Of a stretch of DNA of 64,000 nt, positions 38,544 through 47,094 are shown piece by piece; the stretch's first letter is position 1, and each line of letters starts with the position of its first letter. The notes below the pieces were generated by a model. The model saw only the letters and a list, made by a program, of their open reading frames with translations, ran no database searches and had not been told where the DNA came from. The position numbers were made by a program, and so were the translations under genes. The stretch covers positions 62,001 through 126,000 of the forward strand of contig JAZQZZ010000049.1 in assembly GCA_045634305.1 (NCBI GenBank). Reading direction: 5' to 3'. The stretch is from HGM04593 sp045634305. GTDB taxonomy: Bacteria > Bacteroidota > Bacteroidia > Bacteroidales > Bacteroidaceae.

Positions 38544-39506
38544 TTAGTTAATTAAAACCTTTTTGCCGCCTATGATGTATATACCTTTGCTTGGGGTTTC
38601 AACTTTTCTGCCCTGTAAATCGTAAATAGCTTTCACCTTTCCGTTTTCACCTTTCACCTCGTCACTCACCTCGCTTATGTCCGTTGCTCCTTCGGGTGCA
38701 AGGTTGAAGTTGGCATAGTGCTCCGAGTTCTGTTTCCAAGAGTAGTCATCGCCCTGGTATGGCTTTATGGCATTGAGTTTGAACCAGCCGTTGCCGCTGC
38801 CGTTCCATCCAAAATTGAAGTGGAAATAACCATTGTCGGTGTAGCCATCGACAACGAACATGTGTCGCGAGTCACCTGTGCCGCTGTTGTTTGCTGCGTA
38901 TGGCACTGGACATCCGTTGTCAAGGCTCTCTCTTATCATTGCCTCCCATTGCTCCTGTGTATAATCGCGTTGGTATGATGCCGCAACCAGGGGGTAGTTG
39001 AAATAGCGGTTAAGTCTTGCTGTTTCACGCTCCTCGTTGGCTGTTGTCCCGTTTGCACCGAATGACGAGAAGTTTGCATGCGCAAGGTGAGCCATCAGTT
39101 TCGACACTTCGTATATTTGCTCCTCGCTCCAGTTGTTGTCATACACCAGCGGCATGTTGTCCCAGTCATAAACCCTGTCAGTGAGTTCTACATATGTGGG
39201 TGCCTGGCAGTTGTAGAGTTTGTTCGCAGTTCCTTCCTTGGGATATTTGTGGTAGCGCAACACTATGGCATATGCCGTTGCTACACAGCCGGTCTTTGCG
39301 TGTGTCGTTCCATTATATTTTGTCCAGCACTGGTTGTTGAATGGGGAGTTCTGTCCCCAACTTGCCGTTTCAAGCAGAACCACCACGTTACCGCCGGTTT
39401 CGGCAGCTGTCGCCTCTTGCTTGTTGCCGGCAGCCTGTGCATTGACGTTTGCAACCATCGTTACGGCAAAGAACGCGAATGTCAGTATGCGTACGAATCT
39501 GTTCAT
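38544..39506 (-). CDS. C10-family cysteine protease (streptopain-like), T9SS tail
   Basis: A 320-aa exported protease. Signal peptide 1-23 (ending NVNA) is followed by only about 25 residues before the catalytic domain. The C10 hallmarks are KTGCVATA with nucleophile Cys74, SRHMFVVDGY with His215, and FNFGWNGSGNGWF. Residues 278-320 form a secretion tail ending GIYIIGGKKVLIN. Streptopain and most relatives have a propeptide of over 100 residues before the catalytic domain; that is missing here. Related Bacteroides C10 proteases act on host proteins. A lipoprotein gene runs divergently 139 bp upstream and may encode an inhibitor. Confidence 0.9.
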   Translation of the reverse strand: MNRFVRILTFAFFAVTMVANVNAQAAGNKQEATAAETGGNVVVLLETASWGQNSPFNNQCWTKYNGTTHAKTGCVATAYAIVLRYHKYPKEGTANKLYNCQAPTYVELTDRVYDWDNMPLVYDNNWSEEQIYEVSKLMAHLAHANFSSFGANGTTANEERETARLNRYFNYPLVAASYQRDYTQEQWEAMIRESLDNGCPVPYAANNSGTGDSRHMFVVDGYTDNGYFHFNFGWNGSGNGWFKLNAIKPYQGDDYSWKQNSEHYANFNLAPEGATDISEVSDEVKGENGKVKAIYDLQGRKVETPSKGIYIIGGKKVLIN

Positions 39507-39596
39507 AAAATCCTCCTTATCTATTATTTGCTGTCAAAATTAGCAAAAAAGCATTAATTGTTAAAGCATAAGAGAATTTTCTTTGCCGTTTTGCTT

Positions 39597-39627
39597 TTTG
39601 TGCGTTCGGCTAATTTTATTAATTTCG
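39597..39627 (+). promoter_or_regulatory. Promoter of lipoprotein gene
   Basis: TTTG at 39597-39600, 19 bases, TAATTTCG at 39620-39627, matching the Bacteroidetes pattern with one change. The ATG at 39646 follows after 18 bases. Confidence 0.6.
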
Positions 39628-39645
39628 CATGCTGAAACTATCAAT

Positions 39646-40128
39646 ATGAAGAAAATATTCTCTTGCATCATAGCTTTGTGTATGTTGTATTCCTGTAGCA
39701 AGGAGGCAATAGTTGCACCGCTACCGTCGTATAATTTGTTGACCCCTGTTGTGGAGCATGCTCCTTCGTTGGAGAGTCTGGCAACAATGGCATTGTCGGT
39801 TGAAGGCCGTGTGGCGAGTGCGGCCGCAACGTATTATGCCGATGGACTGCCCGACGATTACATGGCTTCGAGAGACAGCTTTTATGTGGCTGTAGAAAAG
39901 AAGATGGCGACTTTCAGGAAAGGACATTTTGTCGAGTTGCGAACTGTGCTCTATGAGAAGGCTGCAGAGGTGCTTGCAACAATAGATAATCCCGATGGCG
40001 TCGCAGCCATAAAGCAATTGCTGAAACGTTGTTCGGCAGTGCTGTATATCGACGGACAGCGTGCCTGCGACCCGCCAAAGAGCGTGCGCGAAAGATACGA
40101 ACAAGCGAAGCGGAAAACTGAAAACTGA
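39646..40128 (+). CDS. Small lipoprotein of unknown function
   Basis: A 160-aa predicted lipoprotein. The lipobox ending LYSC puts the lipidated cysteine at residue 17; the mature part is largely helical (about 40-150) with RYEQAKRKTEN at the end. The ATG at 39646 is used because it starts a classic lipoprotein signal and follows a good promoter. I do not recognise the family. It is divergent from the C10 protease gene; in Bacteroides, inhibitor genes are known next to C10 proteases, so an anti-protease role is possible but unproved. The 3' end runs into GAAAACTGAAAACTGAAAAC, a short repeat, so the last codons may be recent. Confidence 0.7.
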   Translation: MKKIFSCIIALCMLYSCSKEAIVAPLPSYNLLTPVVEHAPSLESLATMALSVEGRVASAAATYYADGLPDDYMASRDSFYVAVEKKMATFRKGHFVELRTVLYEKAAEVLATIDNPDGVAAIKQLLKRCSAVLYIDGQRACDPPKSVRERYEQAKRKTEN

Positions 40129-40223
40129 AAACAGCGCCCTTATGTACTTTTGTCCTGAAAAATATGGCAGATGACGCTGTCTGATTTGTATGTTATGTTC
40201 AAAAAGAGCCGGGAATAAAGCAA

Positions 40224-40252
40224 ACTCCTCTGCCCTGACAGGGCAGAGGAGT
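40224..40252 (-). terminator. Hairpin terminator after 651-aa secreted protein gene
   Basis: ACTCCTCTGCCC (40224-40235) pairs perfectly with GGGCAGAGGAGT (40241-40252). It is followed on the minus strand by TTTGCTTTATT. It lies 32 bp beyond the stop at 40285 and also between convergent genes. Confidence 0.8.
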
Positions 40253-40284
40253 CGTTATATAGATTTGTTTGATTCTTCCCTTTG

Positions 40285-42240
40285 TTACTCCACATAAACC
40301 TTCTTGTTACCAACGATATATATGCCCTTAGGAAGATTTTGCAGTTTGTTCACACGGCGGCCATCAATGGTATAGACCGGTAAATCTGTTGTCGTTTCCA
40401 CAACGTCAATTCCGGTTGCTTCGCCTACAATGAGAGTGGCATCAACGATAAAACCACCATTGGCAATGATACCGTTGCTGCCGGTTGGAGTACCGTCAGC
40501 AGCAAGCTGTCCGCCCGGGTCTACGCTATTCCAGTCAACCTTGAAGCGAATACGGTAGGTGCCCGATTCTGCCGGAGCCTTGAATGAAGGACAAACCATA
40601 GTATTGCGGTTATTACCGGTGATATATGAGCCTGCAGAATTATACCCGCTTGCATCATTATTGAAATCTCCCGAATAGAAACTGAAACTCTTTACCTCGG
40701 TACCCGTCTGGTCGGTGTTGCCTTCGGCAAACGAGAATTGTTTGTCGTTGTTTTCATCAATGAATACATAACCGTGCATCCATGTACCGGTATATGAAAA
40801 TTCTACTGTCAAATTCTCATCAGGCATACACTTCAGATGGTTGCTTTCCTTTGCAGTCAAGTCATTATAAACCTTACTGCCACCCACGCTCAAGGTTTGC
40901 TTTTCACCACCGGCAGCTGTTAATGATACAGCGTTGAGTTTACGGTCGGTGCGGGTCGCAGTAGTGTTCTTCGGGAAATTGACAGGATAAGTGCCGTCAT
41001 CCTCAACTTCGATTTCACCCTCCACTGTAGCAAAAACTGCAACGAGGTCTTTGTTTTCAGTCATTACCACTGTGTATTCAGGTTTATATGAAACGATAGT
41101 TCTGCCTTTGCGCCATCCATGGAAGAAGAAACCTTCTTTCACCTCTGCCACTACAGTGAGTTCTGTACCCGGTTCAACATTCAACACCTTGTCACTTGTT
41201 TCCTTGATACCCACTGTACCACGCTCGGCAACATTGGCTGAAACTTTCAATGTGCGATGTGTTTGAACTGCACCAAAATCAAACGGCAAATCATACATTG
41301 TGCCATAGAAGCCGGCGTTGGCAGACTCGCCACCACTTTGATCTACTCGTATACGGAAACGGCCATTCGTCGCATTGCCGGCAGGCACGGTAAATTCAGC
41401 TTCAATCAATTCGCCCAAAGCCGGTTTTACACTTTGTTCAAAAGTGCCGTCACCGTCAAAGTCGGCCCAAACTGTTACCTCCAAACCTATCTCGTTTGCA
41501 CCAAGTAGCTTTGCAGTCAACTTTACATTACCTTCGTGCATCAATTTTGCACGTTCCTTTGTATATAGTGTATAGCGTCCAGTAGTCATTGGTTTGTAGT
41601 GCAATTCCGACAACACACCGTCGCCGGTGATATCTACTTGAGTCAAGCGAGTCTTTGCCGAATATGTTCCACAAGGCATTCTGTAAGCAGCGATAGCGGG
41701 GCAGACATCAGGATCTTCATCTGCAGGAGGCTCCGGGGCAGATGTATTATAATTGGTCTCTGTGATTTCCCAATACGAATTTCCACGACCTGTCTTCACA
41801 TAGTAAGCTACAACACCGGTAGCACCTTTATTGAGACCGAGTGTCGCATCTTCGTCGTAATTGATTGCACCCTGGTCGTTAGAAGCCAAGAAATATGTTG
41901 TACCGCTACCGGTTGTGCCGGCGCCGGTGCTTACATAATATTCTACAGGATCATTGCCCAAGCTTACATTTGTGCTCAATGTTATATTAGACGACTGCAT
42001 ATATGTTTCAGTCGCAACGTTCTTGATGTAATAGCAGTTGTCCTTGCCCGTAGGGATAAACTGCCACACGTACACGCCATTGTCTGCATTCAGTGCACCG
42101 GTCTGCATCATCCCATCGGCTGCGTAGATATACGAGCCCGGTTCACCATTGCGGTTGATTGTATAATATTTGTCTTGTTCAAAGGCCCAACCTTGAAAAA
42201 CCGTGACCAGAGACAAGAATAGGATGAATATCTTTTTCAT
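40285..42240 (-). CDS. Secreted beta-domain protein with GEVED-like modules
   Basis: A 651-aa exported protein without a recognised catalytic domain. Signal peptide 1-19; lectin-like region (20-165); GEVED-like module (about 205-325, VTVWADFDGDGTFEQ); InlB B-repeat-like segment (330-405, GFFFHGWRKGRTIVSYKPEYTVVM); second GEVED-like module (415-608, YVFIDENNDKQFSF and TYRIRFKVDWNSVDPGG). A secretion tail ends GIYIVGNKKVYVE (620-651). The second module is homologous to residues 22-200 of the sialidase at 27102-32105. The protein may bind surface glycans or act as an adhesin; this is inference. Confidence 0.8.
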   Translation of the reverse strand: MKKIFILFLSLVTVFQGWAFEQDKYYTINRNGEPGSYIYAADGMMQTGALNADNGVYVWQFIPTGKDNCYYIKNVATETYMQSSNITLSTNVSLGNDPVEYYVSTGAGTTGSGTTYFLASNDQGAINYDEDATLGLNKGATGVVAYYVKTGRGNSYWEITETNYNTSAPEPPADEDPDVCPAIAAYRMPCGTYSAKTRLTQVDITGDGVLSELHYKPMTTGRYTLYTKERAKLMHEGNVKLTAKLLGANEIGLEVTVWADFDGDGTFEQSVKPALGELIEAEFTVPAGNATNGRFRIRVDQSGGESANAGFYGTMYDLPFDFGAVQTHRTLKVSANVAERGTVGIKETSDKVLNVEPGTELTVVAEVKEGFFFHGWRKGRTIVSYKPEYTVVMTENKDLVAVFATVEGEIEVEDDGTYPVNFPKNTTATRTDRKLNAVSLTAAGGEKQTLSVGGSKVYNDLTAKESNHLKCMPDENLTVEFSYTGTWMHGYVFIDENNDKQFSFAEGNTDQTGTEVKSFSFYSGDFNNDASGYNSAGSYITGNNRNTMVCPSFKAPAESGTYRIRFKVDWNSVDPGGQLAADGTPTGSNGIIANGGFIVDATLIVGEATGIDVVETTTDLPVYTIDGRRVNKLQNLPKGIYIVGNKKVYVE

Positions 42241-42284
42241 ATGGATTTCTTTATTTTAAGAAGTGGAAAAATCCGGAATAACCA

Positions 42285-42309
42285 AAGCACCCCCGGCATG
42301 CGGGGCGCT
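42285..42309 (-). terminator. Weak hairpin after sulfatase gene
   Basis: AGC-A-CCCC paired with GGGG-C-GCT with one A/C mismatch, loop around GGCATG. It lies 26 bp after the sulfatase stop. The minus-strand T run is short (TTT), so this is a tentative call. Confidence 0.45.
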
Positions 42310-42334
42310 CTGCGTATTCCAAAGATTCACTACA

Positions 42335-43945
42335 TTATCTCTTTGTTGATTCTCCAGGCATAGTCACTTTGAATAAGTCGCTGGTTATATGCTCCCGGTT
42401 GATGATTTGTACCATCTTTTGAACTACATCAGGATTTTCTGCGGCAACGTCAGTATCTTCGTGTACATCAACTGCGAGATCGTACAACAGTGTCGCACCA
42501 TTCTTCACTACCAACTTCCAGTCGCCCATACGCAACGCCATCATATTGGTCTCGTGGAATTCCCAGTAGAGGAATTCATGTTTTTCCTGTTCAGCATCAT
42601 TGCCACGAAGGGTATTATTGAATGATATACCGTCCCAATATTGTGTAGCTGTGCTTGCCTTACGACTATAAGCATCGCCGTTGAGTCCTGCATAATCGAG
42701 GAGTGTAGGCATAAGATCATAGAATGCCAACTGGTGATCGTTCACTGTACCTGCAGGAACACCGGGGCCTTTGACAATAAATGGCACACGGATACCACCT
42801 TCGTGGGTAGAACGCTTGGTTCCACGCAGTAGACCATCACGGTTGAACCAATCGGGGTCAGCTCCACCTTCTTCGTGAGGACCGTTGTCTGATGTGAAGA
42901 TCACGAGAGTATTGTCTGCAAGCCCCTTTTCTTCCAACTTCGCGAAAATTTCTCCCACCTGAGCATCGAGACGAGTAATCATGGCTGCAAATTGGGCATG
43001 TCTGTTGGAATTCTTGTAATACCAAGAGGAGAATGCACCGCCAAAACCACTATCGTCGCATTCAAATGCCTGGATATACTTTTGCAAGATACTGTCATTA
43101 GGCTGCCACAACTCGGCATGAGGCAGAGTATAGGTAAATATACCAAGGAATGGCTTGCCGGCCTCCTGGCGGTCTATCCAATCCAAAGCATATTGGTGAA
43201 TGAGATCGGCTGTGTATTGCTCACGATTTTCATAGTCAGCATTTCCAGACGACACATCACGATGTTGGATGTTTTGCTTCAATGTATCTACCACAATATG
43301 CTTGTCGCCATACTTCTCGGGGTCGTAACGATTCAAGAAGTTTGGATAGTATGTGTGTGCCTGGAATTGGCAGATTGGGCCATAGTAGCAGTCGATGCCA
43401 CGTTTGTTGGGCAATGAAGCCGAACTGCTGGTAGCAGAGGCACTGGTAATGGTATTGCCGTCTGCATCCACTTTATAGGTATCGGGGTAGTTCAAGTTGT
43501 AGTAACCGCCAGCCCACTTTCCGAACATACCGGTGCGATAGCCAGCTTCCTTAAACAATTCAGGCACAATCTTATGTGTATTCTTATAAGGTTCCTGACC
43601 TATGATGTGATAGTCCGGATTCGAACCAAACATATTTTCCCTGCGTGCACTTTGCCAGTACTCGCGATTACCGCGTACGTGAACGTGGCCTGTATGCTGG
43701 CCAGTCATGAAACAGGCACGCGATGGTGCACTCACTGGGCTACCGGCATAAGCTTGAGTGAAACGCATACCTTCAGCAGCCATTCTGTCCAAGTTGGGCG
43801 TAGAAATCAATTGTTGACCATAGCAACCCAAATCACCGTATCCCATATCGTCGCACATTATATATATAATATTAGGACGATCTTGTGCTGTAGCCATTAC
43901 AGGCAGGATACCGGCGAAAAGCATTAATGCATTCTTTTTATTCAT
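42335..43945 (-). CDS. Secreted serine-type sulfatase
   Basis: A 536-aa alkaline-phosphatase-fold sulfatase of family S1. Signal peptide 1-21 (ending VMATAQ) is followed by metal-binding Asp32-Asp33 (CDDMGYGD). The formylglycine motif is Ser72-Ala-Pro-Ser-Arg76 (VSAPSRACFMTG), and a second metal site is around FTSDNGPH. The maturing residue is Ser, so activation needs an anaerobic radical SAM enzyme (anSME), which is not in this window. No secretion tail is present, so it is likely periplasmic. The natural substrate is not evident; its place beside sialidases and hexosaminidases suggests sulfated host glycans. Confidence 0.93.
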   Translation of the reverse strand: MNKKNALMLFAGILPVMATAQDRPNIIYIMCDDMGYGDLGCYGQQLISTPNLDRMAAEGMRFTQAYAGSPVSAPSRACFMTGQHTGHVHVRGNREYWQSARRENMFGSNPDYHIIGQEPYKNTHKIVPELFKEAGYRTGMFGKWAGGYYNLNYPDTYKVDADGNTITSASATSSSASLPNKRGIDCYYGPICQFQAHTYYPNFLNRYDPEKYGDKHIVVDTLKQNIQHRDVSSGNADYENREQYTADLIHQYALDWIDRQEAGKPFLGIFTYTLPHAELWQPNDSILQKYIQAFECDDSGFGGAFSSWYYKNSNRHAQFAAMITRLDAQVGEIFAKLEEKGLADNTLVIFTSDNGPHEEGGADPDWFNRDGLLRGTKRSTHEGGIRVPFIVKGPGVPAGTVNDHQLAFYDLMPTLLDYAGLNGDAYSRKASTATQYWDGISFNNTLRGNDAEQEKHEFLYWEFHETNMMALRMGDWKLVVKNGATLLYDLAVDVHEDTDVAAENPDVVQKMVQIINREHITSDLFKVTMPGESTKR

Positions 43946-44119
43946 ACTAACTATCGGTTTTGTATTTTGTTTACAAATAAAACTTTTATTAATCCGTCCA
44001 ACTTTTTGGGGTCAGATCATTTTTGTCTAACTTTTGAATAGTCAGGTGGTTTTTTTATAAAATGGTAAGTTATTGTGTGTAAAAATAGTACTTATTTTTA
44101 AAAAATACAATTCAAAAGT

Positions 44120-44158
44120 AAAAAAACGGAGCAGGCCTTTGGGGAAGAACCTGCTCCG
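44120..44158 (-). terminator. Terminator after 55-aa protein gene
   Basis: CGGAGCAGG (44127-44135) pairs perfectly with CCTGCTCCG (44150-44158). The minus strand then runs into a T tract (44126-44121). It separates the small gene at 44219-44386 from the sulfatase. Confidence 0.87.
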
Positions 44159-44218
44159 CAAACAAAAATTTATTGAGAAAATTTACTTTAGAAAAAGTAA
44201 ATGCGTGTTGTCAAAGGA

Positions 44219-44386
44219 TTACTCCCAGAGATTGCCCCACTGTCCGCGGCTTCCGCCTGAGAGCTGGTTGCCTGAAGTTGAGGTATCTACACTTTTGTCA
44301 CTATTCATCTGCAATGAAACGGCAAGCATTGTCTCCGCTTCAACGTTTACCTCTACCATAAGAGGTGATACATAAGTCTTCTTCAT
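44219..44386 (-). CDS. Small conserved-type protein, 55 aa
   Basis: An open frame of 55 codons starting MKKTYVSPLMVEVNVEAETM and ending GQWGNLWE, with its own strong terminator downstream. The opening pattern MKK-Y-SP-(x)-VEV followed by an LAVS segment and a disordered Ser/Gly tail with a final W-acidic end resembles a group of small, mostly unannotated Bacteroidales proteins that I know only by pattern. There is no signal peptide or membrane segment. Function is unknown; a leader- or precursor-peptide role is conceivable. It fills part of the 604-bp gap between the sulfatase and the 604-aa secreted protein. Confidence 0.7.
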   Translation of the reverse strand: MKKTYVSPLMVEVNVEAETMLAVSLQMNSDKSVDTSTSGNQLSGGSRGQWGNLWE

Positions 44387-44412
44387 ATATCGTATAATTA
44401 TTTTTTAGTTAA

Positions 44413-44505
44413 TACCCCTCCGTCACTTCGTGCCACCTCCCCTACAGAGGAGGAATTAACTCTCCCTCTTCAAGGGGGAGTGCCGTACAACGGCGAGGGG
44501 TTGTT
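44413..44505. repeat. Stem-rich intergenic repeat
   Basis: CCCCTCCGTCACTTCGTGCC, CCTCCCCTACAGAGGAGG and CTCCCTCTTCAAGGGGGAG blocks followed by GCCGTACAACGGC and GAGGGG. It is built like the repeat units at 46934-47094 and 47485-47737, in diverged form. Confidence 0.7.
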
Positions 44506-44511
44506 TTGCAA

Positions 44512-44533
44512 GGGCGAAGACGCCGGTTCGCCC
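44512..44533 (-). terminator. Hairpin after 604-aa secreted protein gene
   Basis: GGGCGAA (44512-44518) pairs with TTCGCCC (44527-44533), 17 bp beyond the stop at 44550. It resembles a common Bacteroidales intergenic repeat (GGGGCGAAC...GTTCGCCC) and lacks a clean T run, so it may be repeat, terminator or both. Confidence 0.5.
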
Positions 44534-44549
44534 CTACATTATTCGCTTA

Positions 44550-46364
44550 TTACTTTACAAGCACCTTTTTGCCATTTACAATATAAATGCCGGGAGCTGT
44601 GATAGCCTCAACGCGGCGACCTGTTAGGTCGTAGATAGTCTTAACTTCGTTCTCTACCTCCACACCCTCAATAGCAGTAGTGCCGGGGAAACGGAAACTG
44701 AAGTATGCTGCGTTTTCATCCTCTTGCTTTGGAAGAACCAAGTAGGCTTTGTTTGCCCAGTTTTTGAATGCGGTGTTGTCGCCTCCATTGCCGGCAACAT
44801 AGAAACCTAAGCCATTTTCACCATCAGCAAGCACATAATATTCTTTTCCATCTTCTTTTACAATAATATCCTCCTCGGCAGTACCCTTAAGCAAGTTTCC
44901 GTTCTCAGTAGCCTCGTTTGCTCCAAGTACTGTAAGGGCTACCTCTGCATCTGCATCAGCTGTTGTTGAAAGGATTACACCTGTGTTGCCGGCGATAATA
45001 CCGTCCTCATCGGGAGTAAGGGTGATATATCCATCGTTGATGCCGTCTTCCTTTACATAGTATGCTGTAACGCCCTCAGGCATTTGTACAGGTGCATTGC
45101 AGTAGAATGTTGCATAGTCAACATCGCCAGTGTTCTTGATTGTAACGTTTACGTTTTCATCAAAACCTTTAAGTTCGCAAATCTGGTAGATTGTGTATGT
45201 TCCGTAACCATTGTTGTATGCAGGCTTTTGAGATGATGTGACGTGAGCTCCGATGTTCAACCAGTTACTTCCTTTGACAAAGCGTACGATGTAGTCATAA
45301 CCACCGGCTGCGGCAATGTAACCATTGGAGTTTGTATCTTTGTTGAACTGTCCGCTACCGTTTGCACCGCTTGCGACCTCTGTTGGTTTAACAGCTGTGA
45401 ACACTGCTGCTGTTTCCTTTGAATCGGCAAAGTCGCCGGGAGCGCTTGTCTGCATATAGCCGGCATTCAACTTTTTCAAATAGTAGCTGCCTGCTGTTCC
45501 TGCTGTAACAGGTTCCCAAACAAAGATGTTGGTTTGGTCATAAAGTTCTTGTGAAGTTTTTTCGGCATCTGAAACATAGTTGTAATATACGTTATTACCC
45601 TGTGCAAGACCCTTAATTGCAATATATGTGGGCTCTGTTTTTGTCATAAGCTCATCAGCAGTGAGGTTCTTACCACTCAAGTGGTAGAAATCAGCAACTG
45701 GAGTTGGCTCCGGTTCAATAACCTCGGTGTCAATAGAAACTTTAATCAATCCATAGAAACAACCGGTGCTGTTAACGGCAGATAACATCAATTTAAGTTC
45801 AAGTGTACCATTTGTAGCTGTGTAGGCCTCAGTAATATCAAAAGGTACTATTACGCTTTGGTTATTTGTGCCATTGTAATAGTTTACAGACGAATTCACC
45901 TTGATTGCTACGTTATTAACTGTACCAAGGGTGTTCTCGCCTTTTGTCAATGTAAAATTCACTTGTTGAGCATTTACATTGTCTCCCTGGAATGCACCAC
46001 CACCATTCAAAGCAACGCTTGTAAATGTTACATTTTTGAACGAGTAGTTCTCAGGGATATTGTTCAATGTCAGTGTAATGACACCGGCTGCGTCACCTGT
46101 CATATCCTTTGTGTTCTTGTCGGGGCAAAGGATGCTTGAATTAGGGAATGTTTCGCTGTTTGCACCAAATGCTTTCCAATTGTAGTTACAAGCGATAGTT
46201 GATGTGATGCCGGTTGCATCTACATCGCCTGTGCTTGCTACTGATACTGTTGCATCAGTGCCGGCTGCACTGTTGTTCCTGTTGAAAGTCAGGTCAATCG
46301 TGTTCTGCGCCATTGCACCCATGGTTAGGAATACAGTGGCAATTGAAAGTAAAAATTTCTTCAT
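44550..46364 (-). CDS. Secreted protein of unknown function with T9SS tail
   Basis: A 604-aa exported protein. Signal peptide 1-19 (ending GAMA) is followed by a beta-rich domain (about 20-215) of the kind seen in Bacteroidales surface proteins, a lectin-like region with repeated FVWEPV/YYLKKLNAGYMQT motifs (230-400), a domain around 405-560, and a secretion tail (565-604, IYDLTGRRVEAITAPGIYIVNGKKVLVK type). No catalytic motif was recognised. A perfect minus-strand -7 match, TAATTTTG, lies at 46409-46402. Binding or adhesion is possible; no function is assigned. Confidence 0.75.
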   Translation of the reverse strand: MKKFLLSIATVFLTMGAMAQNTIDLTFNRNNSAAGTDATVSVASTGDVDATGITSTIACNYNWKAFGANSETFPNSSILCPDKNTKDMTGDAAGVITLTLNNIPENYSFKNVTFTSVALNGGGAFQGDNVNAQQVNFTLTKGENTLGTVNNVAIKVNSSVNYYNGTNNQSVIVPFDITEAYTATNGTLELKLMLSAVNSTGCFYGLIKVSIDTEVIEPEPTPVADFYHLSGKNLTADELMTKTEPTYIAIKGLAQGNNVYYNYVSDAEKTSQELYDQTNIFVWEPVTAGTAGSYYLKKLNAGYMQTSAPGDFADSKETAAVFTAVKPTEVASGANGSGQFNKDTNSNGYIAAAGGYDYIVRFVKGSNWLNIGAHVTSSQKPAYNNGYGTYTIYQICELKGFDENVNVTIKNTGDVDYATFYCNAPVQMPEGVTAYYVKEDGINDGYITLTPDEDGIIAGNTGVILSTTADADAEVALTVLGANEATENGNLLKGTAEEDIIVKEDGKEYYVLADGENGLGFYVAGNGGDNTAFKNWANKAYLVLPKQEDENAAYFSFRFPGTTAIEGVEVENEVKTIYDLTGRRVEAITAPGIYIVNGKKVLVK

Positions 46365-46541
46365 ATAGTTAAATTTTGCGTTGTCAGATTAATATCTCGT
46401 GCAAAATTAAATATAAAGAAAGAAATCACCCCCCCATTCTGTTAAAATATGTTAATAAGATTGGAGCAGCGGAAGGCATTGTATGTTCCTGAAATTGGTT
46501 AAGGGATTAAAGGGCAAAACATTAGTTTCCCTTAATATTCT

Positions 46542-46841
46542 TTAATGCTCTTTATTTTTTCTTTTAAGGTAGTCGTTGTGCACCTTTATTGCAAAGATTA
46601 TTGCGCTGCATGTGCAGGTAACGGCATTAGTGATGAACATTGACCATATGATGCCGCCGGGATGCAGTACGCCTTGCAGCATGAATGCGAAGGCTCCGAT
46701 GGCCATCATGAGGAATGTAAACAGGGCTATGCCGTCGGTGTTGCGGGTGCGGATGGTGGTGATGGCTTGCGGCAGGTAGCCGAGTATCATTCCAATGCTT
46801 GCCACATAGCCGCAGATGGTGTAGAAAGTTGCTTGTTCCAT
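46542..46841 (-). CDS. SemiSWEET-type sugar transporter
   Basis: A 99-aa membrane protein with three transmembrane helices forming one triple-helix bundle. The PQ-loop motif GYLPQAITTIRTRNTDGIAL is characteristic of bacterial SemiSWEETs, which dimerise to form a sugar uniporter. The C terminus is charged (KVHNDYLKRKNKEH). It stands alone between the secreted-protein gene and the repeat region. Sugar specificity is unknown. Confidence 0.88.
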   Translation of the reverse strand: MEQATFYTICGYVASIGMILGYLPQAITTIRTRNTDGIALFTFLMMAIGAFAFMLQGVLHPGGIIWSMFITNAVTCTCSAIIFAIKVHNDYLKRKNKEH

Positions 46842-46933
46842 TGTTGTTGAGTTTTGTTTCTCTCAATAACAAATGAACCGGTGAAAGGGTTGTGTCATTG
46901 TTAAAGGTGGAAACGATATCTCGACAAAACTGC

Positions 46934-47094
46934 ATCTCCCTCTTGCGAAGAGGGTGAGTGATTGCGTTTGCATTTATTATTCCTCCTCTTGTTAAGAGGA
47001 AGGGGACCGCTTTGCGGTGGAGGAGATTGATAATTTGTTTTATCTCCCTCCCCCTTCGGGTACTCCCTCTTGCAAAGAGGGAGAGTGTTTAGAG
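46934..47094. repeat. Repeat units downstream of DUF559 gene
   Basis: A partial unit (46934-46960, CTCCCTCTTGCGAAGAGGG type) and a full unit (46976-47094) made of three hairpins: CCTCCTCTTGTTAAGAGGA, GACCGCTTTGCGGT, and CTCCCTCTTGCAAAGAGGGAG. The full unit ends in GAGAGTGTTTAGAG, which contains the DUF559 stop codon. It is nearly identical over about 100 bp to the unit at 47611-47737. Confidence 0.85.
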
